The notes under the pieces were generated by a model. That model had not been told where the DNA came from and ran no database searches. It saw only the letters and a program-made list of their open reading frames with translations. DNA of 6,768 nucleotides from positions 1 to 6,768 of the forward strand of contig WLIH01000149.1 of the NCBI GenBank assembly GCA_009702305.1, read 5' to 3'. The translations under genes were made by a program, and so were the position numbers. The number at the start of each line of letters is the position of its first letter. Within the stretch, counting starts at the first letter, position 1. Positions 5,490 through 6,768 of the stretch are shown piece by piece. The stretch is from Actinomycetota bacterium (lineage in GTDB: Bacteria > Actinomycetota > Actinomycetes > Propionibacteriales > Nocardioidaceae).

Positions 5490-6125
5490 GTGGACACGCG
5501 CGCCTGGACCGAGGTCGGCTCGACCGACGAGCTGGTCGCCCTGCTGGGTGAGCCCAACGACCGGGCGGCCACCAAGTCGCGTCCGGCGCTGCTCGACGTC
5601 GACCGCGACTGGCTCGCCGCGTCGCCGTTCTGCGTGATGGCCACGGCGGACGCCGAGGGTCGCTGCGACGCGTCCCCGAAGGGCGACCCCGCCGGTCAGC
5701 TCGTGCACGTGATCGACGAGCGCACCATCGCGATCGCCGAGCGACCGGGCAATCGGCGAGCCGACGGCTACCGCAACATCCTGGTCAACCCCCACGTCGG
5801 GCTGAACTTCCTCATCCCCGGTCGGGGCGACACGCTGCGCATCAACGGACGCGCCCGGCTCGTCAGCGACGCGCCGTTCTTCGACGACATGGTCGTGAAG
5901 GGCCACCGGCCGATCCTGGCCGTCGTGGTCGACATCGAGGACCTGTTCTTCCACTGCGCCAAGGCGTTCCTGCGCTCAGGGCTGTGGAAGCCCGAGACCT
6001 GGGACCCCGACGGGGTGGTGCCGCGACGGGCGGTCATCGCGCACCAGGTGGAGCCGAGTGGGGCCAGCATCGAGGAGCTCGACGCCTACTACGGGCCGGC
6101 CTACGAGGAGGGGATGTATGGCTGA
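5490..6125 (+). CDS. PPOX-type (pyridoxamine 5'-phosphate oxidase-like) putative FMN flavoprotein
   Basis: The 211-residue protein looks like the split-barrel flavin-binding family annotated as MSMEG_1061/DR2398-type PPOX flavoproteins. In that family the reaction is mostly unknown and true PdxH activity is not implied. Supporting segments are WLAASPFCVMATADAEGRCDAS (41-62, the first barrel strands), PKGDPAG (63-69), then IAIAERPGNRRADGYRNIL (80-98, the likely FMN phosphate-binding region). VNPHVGLNFLIPGRGDTLRINGRARL (99-124) gives the following strands, and a C-terminal part with FHCAKAFLRSGLW (154-166) ends it. The GTG start at 5490 gives a normal N-terminus. It follows the exporter after 45 bases and overlaps dapF by 8 bases, so it is probably translationally coupled to dapF. 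I recognised the subfamily from memory, so the exact subfamily name is less certain than the fold. Confidence 0.85.
   Translation: MDTRAWTEVGSTDELVALLGEPNDRAATKSRPALLDVDRDWLAASPFCVMATADAEGRCDASPKGDPAGQLVHVIDERTIAIAERPGNRRADGYRNILVNPHVGLNFLIPGRGDTLRINGRARLVSDAPFFDDMVVKGHRPILAVVVDIEDLFFHCAKAFLRSGLWKPETWDPDGVVPRRAVIAHQVEPSGASIEELDAYYGPAYEEGMYG
6107..6113 (+). promoter_or_regulatory. Shine-Dalgarno for dapF inside the flavoprotein gene
   Basis: GGAGGGG lies 4 bases before the ATG at 6118 and within the last codons of the upstream gene. It selects 6118 rather than the ATG at 6114, which is in the flavoprotein frame, and explains the 8-base overlap. Confidence 0.7.
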
Positions 6126-6768
6126 GACCTACGCCTTCCTCAAGGGGCACGGCACCGAGAACGACTTCGTCCTGCTCCCCGACCACGACGGCTCCGTGCA
6201 CGGCGGGCTAGATCCGGCCCGGGTGCGGGCGCTCTGCGACCGGCGCGCCGGGATCGGCGGCGACGGGGTGCTGCGCGTCATCCGCACCCGACACGTCCCC
6301 GACGGCGGTGGTCAGGAGACCGCCGAGTGGTTCATGGACTACCGCAACGCCGACGGCTCCCTGTCCGAGATGTGCGGCAACGGCATCCGCGTCTTCGCAC
6401 TCCACCTCGTGCAGGAGGGGCTGGTCGACGCCAGTCGGCCGATCGCCGTCGGCACCCGCGACGGCATCAAGACGATCACGGTCGCCGGCGAGCTGGTCAC
6501 GGTCGACATGGGCATCCCGAAGGTGCTCGGTGAGACCACGGTCGCTGTCGACGGCCACCGCTGGGCCGCCCGCCACGTCGAGATGGGCAACCCGCACGCC
6601 GTCGCGTTCGTCGACTCCCTCGACGCCGACGGTCCGGTGGGTCCGCTGCTCACCGCCCCTGACCACGACCCGGCGGAGTACCCCCTCGGCGTCAACGTCG
6701 AGTTCGTGGTGCGGCGCGGGCCCGAGCACGTGGCGATGCGCGTGCACGAGCGCGGGTCGGGGGAGACG
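6118..6768 (+). CDS. dapF: Diaminopimelate epimerase DapF (3' end outside window)
   Basis: DapF converts LL-diaminopimelate to meso-diaminopimelate, the precursor of lysine and of the peptidoglycan cross-link residue, using two cysteines as acid/base in the cytoplasm. The 217 residues present begin with FLKGHGTENDF (7-17), the family's N-terminal substrate-contact segment. RRAGIGGDG follows at 42-50, then YRNADGSLSEMCGNGIRVFA (75-94), in which C86 is the first catalytic cysteine with the CGNG oxyanion loop. EMGNPHAV (155-162), GVNVEFV (191-197) and the arginine-containing HERGSGET (210-217) are also present. The window stops exactly before the expected ACGTG block with the second catalytic cysteine, so about 60-75 residues are missing. 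The reading frame is intact to the last base. It overlaps the flavoprotein gene by 8 bases. Actinobacterial neighbours usually continue into hflX. Confidence 0.96.
   Translation, partial: MAETYAFLKGHGTENDFVLLPDHDGSVHGGLDPARVRALCDRRAGIGGDGVLRVIRTRHVPDGGGQETAEWFMDYRNADGSLSEMCGNGIRVFALHLVQEGLVDASRPIAVGTRDGIKTITVAGELVTVDMGIPKVLGETTVAVDGHRWAARHVEMGNPHAVAFVDSLDADGPVGPLLTAPDHDPAEYPLGVNVEFVVRRGPEHVAMRVHERGSGET

Noticed and set aside
3881..5551. A 556-codon plus-strand frame overlapping the exporter
   Set aside because: It is the +1-shifted frame of the exporter gene and encodes Arg/Pro/Asp-rich low-complexity sequence, whereas the frame starting at 3921 gives a clean 14-helix transporter.
3876..5954. 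A 692-codon open frame on the minus strand opposite the exporter and flavoprotein genes
   Set aside because: Its product is a low-complexity Arg/His/Asp/Gln-rich string with no domain, and it spans two well-supported plus-strand genes. Long antisense frames of this kind are expected opposite high-GC3 genes.

Overview
The window is very GC-rich, uses GTG as well as ATG starts, and several genes appear to lack Shine-Dalgarno leaders. Gene content and protein wording (MiaB, MiaA, DapF, an Rv0909-like small antitoxin) point to a high-GC actinobacterium. My best guess is Nocardioides or a close relative; the genus is inference, the actinobacterial assignment is firmer. The miaB ... miaA ... dapF order is a known conserved actinobacterial neighbourhood, usually near recA/recX on one side and hflX/lexA on the other.

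Layout: (1) 1-151, a C-rich non-coding lead with a possible -10 element and a short inverted repeat just before miaB. (2) 152-1621 (+), miaB. (3) 1622-1744, a convergent intergenic gap with a 17-bp tandem repeat and a long imperfect hairpin centred between two converging stop codons. (4) 2896 down to 1745 (-), a compact four-gene cluster: an Rv0909/MT0933-like small antitoxin-family protein, a 54-residue acidic protein, a NUDIX hydrolase and an 86-residue acidic proline-rich protein. The first three are joined by 4-base stop/start overlaps and the fourth has a strong Shine-Dalgarno. (5) 2946-3875 (+), miaA, divergent from that cluster across a 49-bp gap. (6) 3921-5444 (+), a 14-helix DHA2-type MFS exporter. 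(7) 5490-6125 (+), a PPOX-type putative FMN flavoprotein. (8) 6118 to the window end (+), the start of dapF, overlapping the flavoprotein gene by 8 bases and cut just before its second catalytic cysteine.

Functionally, MiaA and MiaB perform consecutive steps of tRNA A37 modification (i6A, then ms2i6A) and sit on the same strand, with the minus-strand cluster between them. DapF belongs to the diaminopimelate/lysine pathway that feeds peptidoglycan. The exporter and flavoprotein lie between miaA and dapF and look like lineage-specific additions. Most of the window is ordinary core genome. The parts most worth a second look are the minus-strand cluster, with an orphan antitoxin-family protein and two aromatic-free acidic proteins around a NUDIX enzyme, and the repeat/hairpin block after miaB. 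I found no rRNA, tRNA, CRISPR array, insertion sequence or phage gene.
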